Origin: Trichuris trichiura
Taxonomy: Eukaryota; Nematoda; Enoplea; Trichinellida; Trichuridae
NCBI GenBank assembly: GCA_037903355.1
Contig: JBAJFE010000026.1
Coordinates: forward strand, 2,914,001-2,978,000
Length of the DNA: 64,000 nt
Direction of reading: 5' to 3'
How positions within the stretch are numbered: position 1 is the first letter of the stretch; the number at the start of each line of letters is the position of its first letter. The position numbers were made by a program, and so were the translations under genes. The notes under the pieces are model-generated. The model was given only the letters and a program-made list of their open reading frames with translations, had not been told where the DNA came from and did not search any database. Shown piece after piece: positions 63,991 through 64,000 of this stretch.

Positions 63991-64000
63991 CCAATTTTAC

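Noticed and set aside
1..64000. CRISPR arrays, bacterial operons, riboswitches, rRNA or tRNA genes
   Set aside because: No regularly spaced repeats, no cloverleaf with a GGTTCGANTCC arm in the right position, and no rRNA-like sequence was seen on either strand; introns and transposon types show a eukaryotic nuclear genome.

Overview
The window is nuclear DNA of a eukaryote, read as an animal with a small-to-medium, transposon-rich genome. Evidence: one clearly recognisable conserved gene (CNOT2, minus strand, 51.1-54.4 kb) split by GT-AG introns, nine of them apparently about 50-65 bp and one 848 bp; many Tc1/mariner, pogo/Tigger, RTE and Penelope-type elements; dinucleotide and trinucleotide microsatellites; no operons or Shine-Dalgarno sites. 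Very short introns together with mariner, RTE and Penelope elements would suit an invertebrate such as a nematode (a whipworm-like genome is my guess), but nothing here proves the taxon.

Layout. 0-1.5 kb: right part of a decayed Tigger element (minus). 3.3-5.2 kb: plus-strand exons of an unidentified gene. 5.3-8.8 kb: two copies of a short terminal-inverted-repeat element, the second split by a decayed RTE-like LINE. 8.8-10.1 kb: a dead mariner with both ends. 12.7-14.7 kb: a pogo-like element in foldback form (two inverted transposase copies). 15-22.5 kb: isolated candidate exons on both strands, a third copy of the short repeat and Penelope end fragments. 22.5-25 kb: low-complexity-like blocks with alternating strand skew. 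25.5-26.8 kb: another Tigger-like element. 27.0-30.3 kb: a Penelope-like retroelement with an intact 821-residue RT plus GIY-YIG ORF (minus). 30.4-31.4 kb: plus-strand exons resembling LARP7. 31.5-34.6 kb: Tigger remnant, two tiny Tigger-derived MITEs and a third mariner-type fragment. 35.8-39.5 kb: unidentified exons, converging from both strands near 36.0 kb. 39.7-40.9 kb: fourth copy of the short repeat. 41.6-45.2 kb: a decayed second Penelope element (plus) with a template-switch scar. 47.9-50.5 kb: one Tigger-type element nested in another. 51.1-54.4 kb: CNOT2. 55.8 and 58.4 kb: two solo LTRs, each with a 5-bp target duplication. 56.9-57.2 kb: a long AT-repeat hairpin linked to Penelope end sequence. 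59.5-61.0 kb: a rearranged mariner. The last 3 kb holds only weak exon candidates.

Only CNOT2 (deadenylase scaffold, mRNA decay) and probably the LARP7-like gene (7SK/U6 RNA binding) can be given a cellular role. The rest of the identifiable DNA is a layered record of transposition: nested insertions, solo LTR formation, MITE derivation and inverted duplications. All exon models are by eye from splice consensus, phase and family resemblance.
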